From the NCBI GenBank assembly GCA_963693365.1, contig CAVNZM010000002.1:11098001-11162000 (forward strand): 64,000 nucleotides of DNA. Direction: 5' to 3'. The first letter of the stretch is position 1. Each line of letters starts with the position of its first letter. The position numbers and the translations under genes were made by a program. The DNA is from Amoebidium appalachense (taxonomy: Eukaryota; Ichthyosporea). Under the pieces are notes generated by a model. The model did not search any database. It had not been told where the DNA came from and was given only the letters and a program-made list of their open reading frames with translations. Below are positions 24,444 to 38,245 of this stretch, piece by piece.

Positions 24444-24592
24444 TGGCGGGAAGCGGGCTGAAGGGGGTATAGAAAGAGAAAGACCGAAGAACACATGAAA
24501 TTGTTTCATCAAAATTATTTCATCAGCTTCGGCTGCAGTCGTACGAGCTCTGGTACATTAAATCAGAAGGTTTATTCTGAACAGAGTGAGAA
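24281..24592. repeat. Diverged tandem duplication, unit about 175 bp
   Basis: Copies at 24281-24398 and 24457-24592. Each runs from GCTGAAGGGGGT(T)ATAGA through ACGAGCTCTGGTACATTAA to GGTTTATTCTGAACAG. Each is preceded by a long G tract. Confidence 0.8.
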
Positions 24593-25057
24593 TACACTGC
24601 AAGAGCAACACGTGAGCGCTGACTCTGCCACAGGCAGGAGAGGGTACCACAGATGTGCTGTGTAGGTGCATAGCCCATGTGTGTACTCCAACACGTGTGA
24701 GTGCCTGTGCCGGTGGCATAAACCCTACCCATTGGCAAGACATCATTCAGGCTTCTCTTGTCGTATACATGGCCGTTTTTGGGTGGGTAGCTGCTTCTTT
24801 ACTTCTAAAATGCTAGTGTACAAGTTGAGTCAAAACAGTATCAGTCGAATCATTTTTGATCACAACGGTCCGAATTCGAGCAACCGTTAATCCAAAATCA
24901 GAGAATTCACACTAAATTCACTAATATCATATTTGTGTTTTCATAGTTCACAACCCATACTAAATTATAACCTCGAACCGAAGGAACCTACCATACCTAA
25001 CACAGGAGTCCCAACCGTTTTCCAACACATTCCTATATGGTATTCACCATCCTCTCT

Positions 25058-25603
25058 TTAGTACTTGGAGTTGGGGGCACAGCATGTCTTCTCGTTGCAC
25101 GTGACGGAGGAGGTGGAACGGGGCTTGCAGCGCATGATCTGGTCCTTGTTCTTGGTGTCCTTGTTGTAGACGGCACACTTGACGGCCACGGAGCAGCTGA
25201 CGAGCGTGGGGGGAGGGGCGCAGCAGGTGGCGGCGTTGCACACCTTCTGGTCGCCTGTGTAGCCAACAAGAGGGTGTGTGCGGCAGGGGGCCGCGAGGGA
25301 ATCGTTTTTGGGGTCACGCTTGTACGAGGCATAGGGGCATGTGGTGTTTGCCCACTTGCTGTCGCACGGCACGAACTCGGGCATGGGCACGCAGCAATAG
25401 TCAGTGCTGCATGACTGGGTGGAGCCCGTGCGGTTCTTGCAGCGCATCACACCGCCAACCTTGGGGTCCACCTTGTACATGTACGGGCAGGCAATGGCGG
25501 CAGCGGTGGAGTTGCAGGGGATGAGGGATGGGGCGGATGCCGGGGTGTAGGCGGCGCTGACAGCGGTGGCCACGAAGGCGAGAGAGGCGATGATGGCATT
25601 CAT
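25058..25603 (-). CDS. Secreted protein with three six-cysteine repeats, function unknown (181 aa, intronless)
   Basis: The start chosen is the ATG at 25603, because it opens directly into a signal peptide (MNAIIASLAFVATAVSAAYT, likely cut after VSA-A). An upstream in-frame ATG at 25678 would bury it behind 25 polar residues. The mature part is three tandem modules, each with six cysteines in the order C-x5-8-C-x15-17-C-x9-14-C-x4-C-C. They are C30/39/55/65/70/71, C80/89/107/122/127/128 and C137/143/159/169/174/175. Each module carries a KxDPK- or NKDTK-like patch between cysteines 2 and 3, and modules 1 and 2 have CPY. Several N-x-S/T sequons are present. The spacing suggests disulfide-stabilised extracellular modules. 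I do not recognise the family and infer no activity. A CATAAAAAGG TATA-like box lies 118-127 nt upstream of the ATG. Confidence 0.85.
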   Translation of the reverse strand: MNAIIASLAFVATAVSAAYTPASAPSLIPCNSTAAAIACPYMYKVDPKVGGVMRCKNRTGSTQSCSTDYCCVPMPEFVPCDSKWANTTCPYASYKRDPKNDSLAAPCRTHPLVGYTGDQKVCNAATCCAPPPTLVSCSVAVKCAVYNKDTKNKDQIMRCKPRSTSSVTCNEKTCCAPNSKY

Positions 25604-26660
25604 GGTGGTGTGTGTGAGAGAGTAATGAGAGAGTAATAGGTTAGAGTTGAACTTCGGGGGGTTGTTATGGCTTGGCAAAAGCTTGTCTTGGATTTCTGAG
25701 CTTGAATAGGCGAGGAGCAGCCTTTTTATGGGCTCTGCCAGCCGTTCAACGGTTCAACATGGTGGTTTTCGATCAGGTGGCTCCATATACCCTTGATCTC
25801 TACTCAAAGATTCCTGAGCAGATCGCCACCGTCCGACCAGTGCCACGGCGATTTTGATGAGGAGACAGACCAGTCCCTGACTTACAGGTTGCGCGCCTGT
25901 TAGAAAGAAACATGCACAACAAATTCCATTCAGATTATTTTTGTAGCACTGTACCTACAATATACACGGAGCTCTCAAAAGGTTGCAGCAAACCCGGTCT
26001 ACTTTTGTGAAATTTTTTGAAGATGTTTATTCCCAGGAATTTCGATCATTTGGCCGGGTGGCCAATTATTCAGAGGAATTTCAGCCTGGTCGAGTATTTA
26101 TATTAATGGCACATTTTTTATAATAGCAATTTAGTGCTGTTAGTAAGTAGCTGCGAAGCCTCGCGTCTAGTATGTGGTCTTGCTGGGAAACGCAGAGCTC
26201 CCAATCACTGAACTTCTCCCAGACACTAGGGGGGTTCATGATCATGTGGGCCCTGGGGCGTGAACTTCCGAACAACTAGGGGGATCGCATTCAATATATG
26301 CCACAGTCACGTTTAATTGGATCGTCCATCTAACCAAAAGGAAAACGACTAATTCCTTTCGTTTTTCTACATTCCGAAGAGACCAATCACATAGGCCTGT
26401 AAAAGCGCGCACAACGATTGGCTAAGCGTGCATCATGCCGGGTCATGCCGCATGCGTAGGGTGTGTTGGTTTCGTAAACCCCCGTGTTGGTTTGGCTTTA
26501 TTATTCAGAAAAATTGAATAAGCACACTGTAGGTACAGCCCATTTCATTTTCTTTTCAATATGCATACCCCTGCTAATTAGTGTCACTATAATAGTGAAA
26601 TAATCAGAAGGCCTAAGCTCCTCACGGCACGGATCGCTCGTGCGAAGGGTAAGCTTCACA
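25604..26660. other. Upstream region of the Cys-rich gene and unique intergenic sequence
   Basis: Promoter side of the minus-strand Cys-rich gene, with the TATA-like ATAAAAAG at 25722-25729, then AT-richer unique sequence without microsatellites. No exon was recognised. Confidence 0.6.
25721..25730 (-). promoter_or_regulatory. TATA-like box of the Cys-rich gene
   Basis: Minus-strand CATAAAAAGGCTGCTCCTCG, 118-127 nt before the ATG. A closely similar string lies at the same distance before the cysteine synthase ATG. Confidence 0.45.
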
Positions 26661-26669
26661 TCGTGTCAA

Positions 26670-27634
26670 ATCTGTTTCAACAGGAGTCTGTGATCCATCA
26701 TCTGCGAACCTTCTTCTCTACTATAAAACTTTTTTACGGCCGACTTTCGAATATGGACTTCCGCTATTGGCCTGGCGCCCCACCTCGCGAGGCGGCCATG
26801 GCGCTGAAAGAGTCAGTTCGACGATTTTCAGGGTACTGCGCTGCGCACTTTGTTTCGTACTCGGTTTGTGCCTCCCTTAATCAGTATGTTTGGATTGTCG
26901 TCTGCTGTTTGTCGTATGGAGGAATTGTCTCTTCGTTTTTGTTTTCATTTAGTTAGGCTACCTGATGGTCACCCTCTTTATGCTTTCTTCCCCTCCCCCC
27001 CCCCCTCCCTCCATCCCTCTTCCCCCCCGATTCACCAACGCTACTTCTGAATGTCCTCAGCCTCCCCTCTTTCAACCTGATTCTTCCTCTCGAAAGTGTG
27101 TAAACCCCATCTCACTCCCTCTTTCTCTTTTCTTCCTGTTTTTTCTGCCTTTTCGCGTTATTACCATACGCAGTATAAGTTTCTTTCTCGTTCTGATAGA
27201 GAAATCAAAGGTAAAATTTGTCGGCATGTGTTACGTTCCTTAGGCAACACCGTACTGATCATTCTCGCTTTTTGGGAGCTTTGGCAGGATACATTTCTCC
27301 TGCTGTACCAATGGATACCACCCTAGTAGATAAGTCTGTATGGTGCTCTGATGTTGATATTGCCTGGGAAGTTGTGCAGTGGCGCTGTAATTCTTGTTTT
27401 CATCGCCGCTGGTGCCACTTTTGTGCTGACCTTTTTAATCGCAAGCATGTTGACAGGTGTGAGTTTTTATGTCGCGTTTTACCTCTTTCCCTACGGGTGT
27501 CTGCTACACTAGCTGGCAATGTGAACACTTTAGACTTTTTGTTGAATTCTGTTGGTCGTCACATTGAGTATTTATATGATTTCCACACAGTGTTCAGGTA
27601 TCGCAGTATGCACTTGTTACTGGATAACTCGTGA
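26670..27634 (+). mobile_element. Broken non-LTR retrotransposon relic (C-terminal part of reverse transcriptase ORF)
   Basis: Conceptual fragments in changing frames look like the 3' part of a LINE-type polymerase ORF. Near 26690-26870 one frame reads ANLLLYYKTFLRPTFEYGLP and then RVLRCALCFVLGLCLP, the usual post-catalytic (thumb-side) pattern Y-K-x-(F/L)-(I/L)-R-P-x-x-E-Y-G followed by a basic helix and LGLP. The next frame continues RMEELSLRFCFHLVRLPDGH. A third (27218-27634) has a Cys/His cluster, WRCNSCFHRRWCHFCADLFN then RKHVDRC, resembling the C-terminal zinc-knuckle region of such proteins. At least two frameshifts separate these pieces and the catalytic palm is absent, so it is dead. 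No target-site duplication or poly(A) tail was identified. Confidence 0.55.
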
Positions 27635-29131
27635 AGTTTTTATTGTCTTCTCAGTATGCCGTGCATACTTGCATATCTTTCCGTCGAATAAATCCAGTCA
27701 AATGAAAAAAAAAAATCCGTAATTTTTTCGCGAGATATGTGGAGATATAACATAATAGCCACATGCACAAAAGTGTTCCGACGGAATCCGACCCGAAAAG
27801 TGCACAACAGATTATATGGCCATGGTACATGTCGACGGTTAGGTCCACTGATTATCAACCAGTAACAATATTACAGGTGAATTCATAAAGACATGTGCTC
27901 TTAGAGCTTTATAGGAACACACAGGCTGAAGGCAGCTACAGAAACATTTGCCTCTCTACAATGCAGATATCATTTGTGCAAGCTCCACCTTATCCCAATT
28001 TCAAGCCCTGATCGGTATCCCCAAGGACGTCCTACCATGCGGCAACTTTGTGGAATTAAGGGCTCCAAGTCAACACGCGGAAGTGAACATGAACACAAGT
28101 GGCCCGAATGTATTTCAACTAACATAGGCTTGGGCGGGGGTGAAGTAGAATTCGGAGGGCTCATGAATGAACACTGAATCATTAGCGATATTGCTTGGGC
28201 CAGCAACTTATGAAAGGCCAAGATAACAAGTTTCTTATGGGCATGCACCGTGATATAGAATTCCGTACGTCCTCCGCTGCTGCCACGGTATGGCCGGATA
28301 CGTTCTGATGGCACTAGGCCTATTCAGTTCTCCAGCGGCACATGCCCCGGTGGCATGATGTGGGCCAGACTTGTAAGCCAAATTTGAAGCATGAGTATCA
28401 TAGTGGTGTGGCCCCAAGGCGCCATCATTACGGTATCCACAACAAATAGGGACAGGCTGCAGATAAAGATGTATACACCATATTGAATAAAAGGAAACGG
28501 TGGCCTTTTTTTCCCACTAGCGGACGCCAATCATTTCATTTCGGTAAATTTTTGAGTATTTTTTTTTTTTTTGTCTTACAGTCTTACAACGTTACCATGT
28601 ATGTTACGACACATGTGCACTGGTGGGCCTTCGACTCCCGAGTCCGTACGCGATCATATCAACGTCGACGTGCACGTTGCAGCCCCGCACAAGCAGCGTG
28701 ACACACACACACCACAGTGTCACACGAACGAGTTGCACACACACACCTGCAAGCATGCACCGTGATGATGCAGCAAGTTGCAGATGCCCTCACGACGTGA
28801 CTGATATCACTGATAAAACAAACCGTTGAAAAAAGTAGGAATATGGTTTGAACTAGTGACGCTTACCACAGGTGATAAGTATACACTAATTAATTCAGGT
28901 ATATTTAGCCATGCATAGGATTGATATTCTTGATGTCAAAGGAGGAGCGGGATAAATAAAATAAGAAAACTGAAAGATATGTAATGTAGGAGTGTTACTG
29001 AACCCATGGGGGGCGGGGGACCCCCTCCCCCCCCCTCATTTGGCCAAGGACGGGGGGGGGGCCGGGGGGGGGGGGGGGGCACGTGCACGCACCCCTCCGG
29101 CTAGCAGGGCGAGGGAATCGAGGGGAGAGGG

Positions 29132-29172
<41 letters not shown>

Positions 29173-29236
29173 AGAGGGGGATGCCACCACCCACTGAGCC
29201 ATGATCATGAGTAGGTAGATCTCCCCCCCCCCCCCC

Positions 29237-29380
<144 letters not shown>

Positions 29381-29877
29381 TCTCTCTCTCTCTCTCCCCG
29401 AGACACCCTCTCTCTCATTCTCTCTCTTCCCTCCCCCCAGCCCTCCCCCCTCCCCTCCTCCTCCCCCCCCCCCTACCCCCCCCTCCCCCCCCTCCCCCCG
29501 GCGCCGCGGGGCCCTCCCTCCGGAGCCGCCTGGGCGGAACTCACCTCCATTTTCCGCACCGGGCGCACACGCACGCACATACTTTCCTCATGTATTCATT
29601 TCACGCGAACCTGCACGTGCACACACGTGTACCACATGTACACACAAACGGTGCACAAACCAGTGATGCGCATATCGTCGGACATGACTCATGCAGATAC
29701 TGTAAGGGCGTGTTTGGCAGCCCAAAAAAACCGTATTCGTGTCATTTGTGTGAAAAGGCGACTAATCGTGACCATATTTTTTTGTGGTAATTATGTGTAT
29801 TTATGGGTACTAGGTGATTATGGCGTACCCGGTACGCCTAAACACGCTTCGCTTCGACATTGGATTCGAAATATGTG

Positions 29878-29998
<121 letters not shown>

Positions 29999-30040
29999 TT
30001 GGGGGGGGGGGGAGGGTGTGTGTGCGCGTGGGTGAGTGGG

Positions 30041-30240
<200 letters not shown>

Positions 30241-31302
30241 TGTATGCGTGCGTGTATGCGTTTGCGCGCGCATGTGTTCGTGTGACCCCCCACCCCCCCA
30301 TCCCCCCAGCAAGGGAAGGGAGGTAGGTCCTCCCCCTCCCCCACCTTTTTACTATGTCCCCCCTTCTCGTTCAGGTTAAAGGGAGAAAGTCAGGCGGCTC
30401 AGACACTCCGACGGTGTACGCATTGCCATGCACGCACAAAGGCATGCATACATCATGTGCATTGCATCATGGACACACTAACATGGGCAGGAGGAGGAGG
30501 AGGGGGGGGGCCGGGGGGGGGGGGGGGGGGGGGGGGAGGGGGGTACCCCCACCTTCTCGAGAGTTTGGGGGTGGGGTTCACCCACTCTTCCCCCTTCCCT
30601 CGTGAGGAAGGGAGAGAGACACCGCCAGCTGGGGATCATAAGTTTGTAATGCCCACCTTCCAATTCAAGAAATTTTAGGGCGAAGTCTTTCGGAACTTCC
30701 AGTAAAAAAAAAAAAAATATGACTCCCCCCCCCCCCCTCCCCCCCCCTCCCCTCCCCCCCCCCCTCCCCTCTCCCCCCCCCCTCCCAGGGGGTGGGTGGC
30801 TGAGTGGGGTTTGCCATAAAACGTCTTTTGAAACTTTCTTGTTCGCCCCCTTATGAACCAACGTCTAGCCGATAGACTCGCCCCCGTTAAATTGAAATTG
30901 AATCATGGCATATAACTTGACAATAACAAGGATGTAACTTAACTACGAACAAAATAACCACATGATCATGGCTGTTGGCAAGATATCTCATTAAGAAACA
31001 CATATTGGCCCACCTAAACGAGATAGGTAGAGACAAACTGTACATGTATGTAGCTTAACGAAACTATATGACAAGACAAAACACAACAATCCAGTGACTG
31101 TGTGCAAAAGAAAACCGAGATCGTGCATGCAGGCCATGCTGCATTGCAGTTACTTGCAACACATAAACCTTAGGGTAGACCGTTATAACGTTGAAGATAT
31201 GCAATTGCGACCGGCAGAAAGGAATCGGAAACGTGCATGCATACTCGGCATGTACACGATGAGGGAGAGGGAGGGGGGAGGGAAACCCAACACACACGTG
31301 AC

Positions 31303-31617
<315 letters not shown>

Positions 31618-31919
31618 ACCGGAGGAGAGAGTGGAAGATTCTGAAGCCAGTTAGGCAACAGGACATGGACATTACGCAAGCGAATTTAACTTACTAATCT
31701 GATTGAGGCAAAACCCGTGCGGGCTTTACAAAGTAGGCAGAGTGCTTTCCGGATTGTTCACGGAATGAGCCACTCCTAAATAGATCACATTAGTAATGAT
31801 TATGATGCTCAGATTTCAGAACTAGTAGATCACATAAACACCATCTGTGGAACGTTACCGGAGACACTACAGGGGTGAAGAGAGGAAGGGGGAGAGGGAG
31901 GGGGAGGAGGAGGGGGGCG

Positions 31920-31972
<53 letters not shown>

Positions 31973-32518
31973 CTCCGATTCGGCTGGGCAGTGACTGTAT
32001 ACGTACCACTGGTATCACGATCACTGATGAGAGTGTTCAAGTGGCAGCCTCATGATCATGCAGCATGACACAGCAGACGATCAATTTACATTCTTAATTT
32101 AGTAATTCAACACTTTATCAAACCGTTGACGCGAACACTGAAGCCCGGCATTTAGCCAGGCTGCTATGATGATCCTGGCCTCCATTGAATCCAATACCGT
32201 CTGCTGAAAATAGTATTTAAGAGAGCCTCCTGTAATAATAGGGACCACATTACACTTATCCTCCCCCCCCCCCTCCCCCCCCCCCCCCCCCCCCCCCTCC
32301 CCCTCCCCCTCCCGCCCCCTCCCATGCGGCCAGCCCACCGCCCCCTCCCACCTCACTCAAAGCCTCACACAAGCGCTTCCTTGATCACCGTGAGTACCGA
32401 CGGTCAGTCCGACTCCCCCTGGATTTAATAGATGCCGTGTATTGTATATTCAAAACTTGATCATTTCAAGTCGCGCAAGGTTAAGTATCAATAAAGAAAG
32501 AGAATTAGTCATATGATT

Positions 32519-32826
<308 letters not shown>

Positions 32827-33228
32827 TGAGTGAATGTGTGCGTGTTGGAGATTACGGATTGAGAAACTGCTGCTGCAAGAGTGCACTGCCCCGGAGTTAT
32901 CATAAACACCGAACTATCACACCGTGGGGGCCATCCGCAACATTTACTAGTAAACTTTATATAGTATTTCAATTCAACATGAAAATCATAGGGTATCATG
33001 GCCATTATGACATAATGTGACATCATTATGTATTATATGTAAACCGTAAATGAATCATAAATATATGCCATTTGCACGGTATTCCCTCGTACGATGAGTG
33101 CCAGTGGGCGCTCCCTGGGGTCTTTCAATACACAACTGGATTCGAAAACCACTGGATGCAATGATTGCGACCTCCAGCCTTTTTGTTCACAACCCTGCAT
33201 TCGAAGCTCATCTGACCACGGAGAAGGG

Positions 33229-33230
<2 letters not shown>

Positions 33231-33270
<40 letters not shown>

Positions 33271-33284
33271 GGGGGGGGGGGGGG

Positions 33285-33336
<52 letters not shown>

Positions 33337-33352
33337 GGGGGGGGGGGGGGGG
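33231..33352. repeat. Near-pure poly-G tract, about 120 nt
   Basis: G homopolymer interrupted by three single A residues and one C near the right end. Such a tract is prone to assembly length error and to G-quadruplex formation. Confidence 0.95.
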
Positions 33353-33886
33353 CGGGGACACGAGGGAGAGAGGGAGGGTTTGGACAGAGAGAGAAGGGAG
33401 AGAGAGTGCAAGGCCTGAGTGGGGAAGATAGAGAGATGTAGGACAACGAGGGGCTCCTCGGACTCTGAGATCATCAATAGAGAGAACAAAACTTATAATG
33501 ATTGAACAGCTTGACATATCATATGAATCTCAGCCTGTGACTACAGAAATCAAAAGCTCTTGCTATCACCGTGGTGGAATTTATTTCAACGGTGACACTG
33601 TGTGTAGTGCCCGGTAAGTTAGTGTCTCAGGGTGGACCGTGTGTGTGCGAGCCGCGCGCGCGGGTGTGCCATAGTGTGCTCGAACGCACTGTCACAGCGG
33701 ATGTGTGTGTGTGTCACAGTTGTGTGTGTACTGTCTCATGTACGTGCGCGAGCGTGTGAGTGTCTGTGTGACTGTCTGTGTGGTGACCCGTGGCACGTGT
33801 GAGCGTCTATGTGTGGGTGCGTAAACGTGTAAGTGCAACAAGTTGCGCTCCTGGTTGTGTGGATATGTGGGTGCATGTGTTGGTGC

Positions 33887-33919
<33 letters not shown>

Positions 33920-34193
33920 GTACCACCGTGTGCGTGTGTGCGTGTGTGCGTGCATGCATACGTGTGCATGTGTGCAGGGGGCGGGGAGATGGGGAGGGGG
34001 GAGAGGTCTGCGGGTAGGGGCTCAACAGTTGTGATTTGGCGGAAGGAAGGGGGGGGGGGGGGGGGGGGGGGGGAGGGGGGAGGGTTGGGAGGGAGGAGGG
34101 GGAAGCTCGAGGGGTCACAGGATGAAAGTTTTCACTAATACCGGTACATGGGTCAGACCCCCCCCCCCCCCCCAAACAACAACCACCACCACC

Positions 34194-34227
<34 letters not shown>

Positions 34228-34700
34228 CCTAATTTATGTTGAATGTGCCGCGACTATGTGGGCACCCTAAAAACATAATTAGTGGTCACTCTCTAATTGT
34301 CGAAGCCGCTTCAATGCTTTTATGGTGCTGCTGCGGCATGACTAGTACTGCTTATTATCCCCGGAAATTCAATGCCCTTACAGTCATGATGCTGCATCAT
34401 TTTTAAAGGTCCCACAAGTTGTGTAGACTGTGAAAGGAAGGGGTGAGGGGAAGGGAGGGTGAGGGAGGGGAGGGGGGTAGACATATACTAGTACTGGTTG
34501 CCCAAATGTGACCCCGTCTGCTGCCCATCACCCCAACGTATCGTTTTGTGACTGTGGTAATATTGTGGGACTGGAAAAAAGATGGCTTTAGCTGTAACAG
34601 TTAGCCTAATTCAAACCGATGAATGATTATTGATGAGAACCGGTGGTCGTGGCTTGTCAAAACTTCCCGAGGTTTTGATTCTTCCTCCCTCCCGCCCCAA

Positions 34701-34742
<42 letters not shown>

Positions 34743-35474
34743 CTTCCCTCGCCCCTCGACTCCCGGCTTTTGCCATGAAGAGTACATTGCACCCTGGGTT
34801 TCTTCTTCGCATCCTTCACCTCAATGCCATAAGGCTAAAATTCTCGACACAAGTCCTTGCCAGAATTTCCCGTATTTACCTGGCAGGTTTATATTGGCCT
34901 CAGCCCCCTCCCCCCTCTCCCCCTCCCCCCTCCTCCCGCCCCTCCCCACCCCCCCAAGCCTTCCCCTCCCTCCCCACTCTTTCTTTCCCTACCCAACGTG
35001 ACACCACCCCTTCCGCCTAGGGCTCGTGGCCTTGCAATTGGGTTTCCCGTGCTCTTAATATATACATATTATCAACAGAAATAAGGGGCGAGGAAGTGGA
35101 AGGTGGTGATTGGAAGAGGGAGGGGGAGGGGGGGGGGGGGAGGGGGGGAGGGGGGAGAAGGTTGAATTTAGCCTACCCCTGTGAATCATTGGATACCGTA
35201 AAGTTTCAATCATTCACCATATGCCAGTAACACAAGAAGTCATGACTCGCTGCATGACAACACCAAATGAAACCCCCTTGACACAGTTACACGAGTGAAC
35301 AGGAAACTTAGCCCAGCGTGAACATTTCGGGTCCTGCTGGTGCAAAAAAGTCCTGTGATAGGGGGCCGGGCCCCCACGGTACATACGTGTAACCAGTTTG
35401 CTCGGGTCTTGGGGTCCACAACCTCTCCATCCCCCCCCCCCCCCTCCCCTCCCTCCCTCCCCCCCTTTTTTCCC

Positions 35475-35512
<38 letters not shown>

Positions 35513-35781
35513 CCTGCACACACACTTGCACACCTCAGGGCGGCCAGGAACGTGAATTGGGTTGATAATAGTGCATCTGAATAAATGATAGCCAAAACAA
35601 ATTATCCCACAGAGATACTAAAGGCTGGGTGTAACACCAACCGTTGTCAAATGCCAAGAGGGGAAATAATCCAGGAGCGGAGCAGGCATTATCAGTAATG
35701 AACCAAATTAGTTCGCTTATTTACGGTATGGTCATATGAAGGCCCCAACGACATCGGCAGAGACAACTTGCAACTTCTAAG

Positions 35782-36018
35782 CAGAATCATTCTGCAAAAA
35801 GCGGAAGAATTCTGCAAAAAGCAGAATTATTCAGCAAAAAGCAGAAATAATTCTGCAAAAAGCAGAATTATTCAGCAAAAGCAGGATCACTCTGCTATTA
35901 GCAGACTAATTCTCCTAAAATTTTAGCAGACTCTCTAGTTTTGGCAGATTGGTTCTGCTGTTTGCAGATTGATTCTGCTTTTACAGAATAAATCTGCTTT
36001 TTGCAGAAAAAGTCTGCT
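35782..36018. repeat. Palindromic GCAGA/TCTGC array
   Basis: The left half repeats ATTCTGCAAAAAGCAGA about five times. The right half carries the inverse orientation (TCTGCTTTTTGCAGA, GATTCTGCTTTTACAGAA). Each unit is a small inverted repeat and the two halves can also pair with each other. Confidence 0.8.
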
Positions 36019-36078
36019 CCGAGCAAGCTGATTCAGTTGATGCGGTTGGGCCCTATGTATATGAAGTAATGTAGTATT

Positions 36079-36121
36079 CACCACGGCCCTTTGAACAGTC
36101 ACAGTGTTCAGAGGGCCGTGG
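36079..36121. repeat. Near-perfect hairpin with 17-bp stem
   Basis: CCACGGCCCTTTGAACA, loop GTCACAG, then TGTTCAGAGGGCCGTGG, with one mismatch. The stem termini match those of the element at 23263-23357, so it may be a minimal MITE of the same family. Confidence 0.6.
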
Positions 36122-36253
36122 TATCCACCCACCTGCTATTGGGTTACTGACTGAGTTGACTCCTGAGCTCCCACTCGTGTCACGTGCATGCCCCCCCCCC
36201 CCCCCCCCCCTCCCCCACTCCCGCCCCCCCCCCCCCCCCCCCTCCACCCCCCA

Positions 36254-36285
<32 letters not shown>

Positions 36286-37068
36286 TCCCGCCTCCCCCCA
36301 CCCCCCGCCCCTCCCTCCCTTCCCCCGGCCCCCTCTCCCTCCCCCCTCCCCCTCCTGCGACAAAGTGTAGCGGGGTGTGAAGGGGTTTGGGGGGACAACC
36401 GTTGCTATTTTATTTGGCTGCTCGAGAATGATGGTCACAGGGGGAAAGGTAGTGCACGTTTGAAGTTCAATCAAACGCTACATGCTAACATGTACAAAAG
36501 CATGATCGATTCGAGCACAAAAAGGCCTCAGACTTAGAGAAGCACTGCATTATAGCATTAAGTTATCGGCTGCCTATAACTGGTAGCTGCAAAGGGGTTT
36601 AGCTTCATCATTTTATTTAGCAATTATATTCGAGGCGACCTATGATGCATATTCGGAAGATGCATTATCACGGGACGCGGCATGCATGTAAGCACTGGCA
36701 GGTCAACTTGCTTTGTGGTCACCCAAATGCGACTCCGTTTGTTTCCCATCTTCCTACATATAACTTATCGTTTTTGGCTTTTGATTGTGGGACAGAAAAA
36801 AAAGACAAAATGGGGTTTGGCTGCAGCAGTTGTCAATTGAACAGGACGAATGACTCTTTTGGTGAGACCCGGTGGTCATGGCTTGTCAATGTGACTGTGA
36901 AAAGAAAAAAAAAACAAAAACATAATTTTTGAAGCTTTTTGATTTTCAAAGTACTTGTTTTCCTGCCAGTCGCTCTCTCCTCCCGAGCCTCTCCCATTGT
37001 TAGTGTCCCTCACCAGCTTGCCATATCCCCTCCCCCCTATGATGCTTCCTTCACACCTCGGCCACACC

Positions 37069-37101
<33 letters not shown>

Positions 37102-38171
37102 CCCTCCCTCCTCACCGCTAGGTTAGGCTACTTTTCTCTCAGGTGGCCATTGGCAACCAGCTTGATCAGTACTTAAGGCTTCCCATAACTGGTTAACCGC
37201 GTCTCCTCACTCCCCCCCCCCCCCCCCCCCCCCCCCCAAGCCCCCTACTCCCTCCCCACTCTTTCTTTCCCTGCCCAAGTTCGTGACAGCCCCTTTTCCC
37301 CCTGGCCCGTGGCTCTAGGTTTCCCGTGCTCTTAATGTGCACACAATCAACACTACTATGATATGATCCCGAGTCCTGCAGGCCTTCGCTTGCCAAGCCC
37401 AAACACACGAAGTACGCAGTGACATCGGCGGAACACGTGTATAGAAGGCAAGGCTGGAGAGGGGTAAGGGGGGAGTTTAGTGGGAGGTGGTCATGGGAAG
37501 GGGTGGGGGAGGGGGGGGGGGGGGGGGGGGGAGGGGAGGGCGCCTGAGGGGGGATTGGAAACGAATTTTAGATCACAGCACCAATGACCGATAGCAAAAG
37601 GATAAGCGCAAACAGTGATCGTCAGATTATTTGCCCGTGGCTTCCGGTTCGGTCTGCTACACATCTACCTTGTTAAGAGGGAGCGGGAAGGGGGGAGGGG
37701 GGGGGGGGGGAAGGGGGAGGGACGGAGGGGAGGGGGGGGGGGGTTTTGAAAAGTACCGTATGATACTTGTGCATGGGCGGGGCTCGTCTGCCAATGATTC
37801 TTTAAAATCTCTTATATGGCAGACTAGCGATTCAACTTCCATATTTAGCCTACTCCTGTGAATGTACGTCACTCATTCACCATGTACAAATAATAAGCTA
37901 TAATACTATAGTAACACAATTGTTGAACCTCCGCATAAAAGCAGTGAGTGAAACTCCCCCCCCGTTGACTCAATTGCACGATTGGACAGGAATCTTTCTA
38001 AGGCGAAACATTTCCGGACCTCCTGGTGCAAAAAAAATCCTGTGAGAGAGGGAGATCTAGAGAGGTCCTCTTGATCACGCTGGGCCAAATATGTAATTAC
38101 CCAGTCTGCCTGCGGGCGCTTGGTGCCACCACCCCCCCCCCCCCCAAAAAAAAAAAAAAAAAGAAAGAAAG

Positions 38172-38245
<74 letters not shown>

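Larger units (their letters stand above)
22001..25057. other. Intergenic interval between RPN7 and the Cys-rich gene
   Basis: Convergent spacer of 3 kb. It holds GA and CA microsatellites (22290-22330, 23742-23800), long G tracts, a small inverted-repeat element (23263-23357) and a diverged tandem duplication (24281-24592). An unrepetitive island at 22383-22598 is open on both strands. No gene could be established. Confidence 0.6.

Noticed and set aside
25604-25678. Upstream ATG for the Cys-rich protein
   Set aside because: It would place 25 polar residues before the signal peptide, and the TATA-like box spacing fits the downstream ATG.
28620-28700. TTCGACTCC segment as a tRNA T-arm
   Set aside because: The stems do not pair and no anticodon or acceptor arm could be folded around it.
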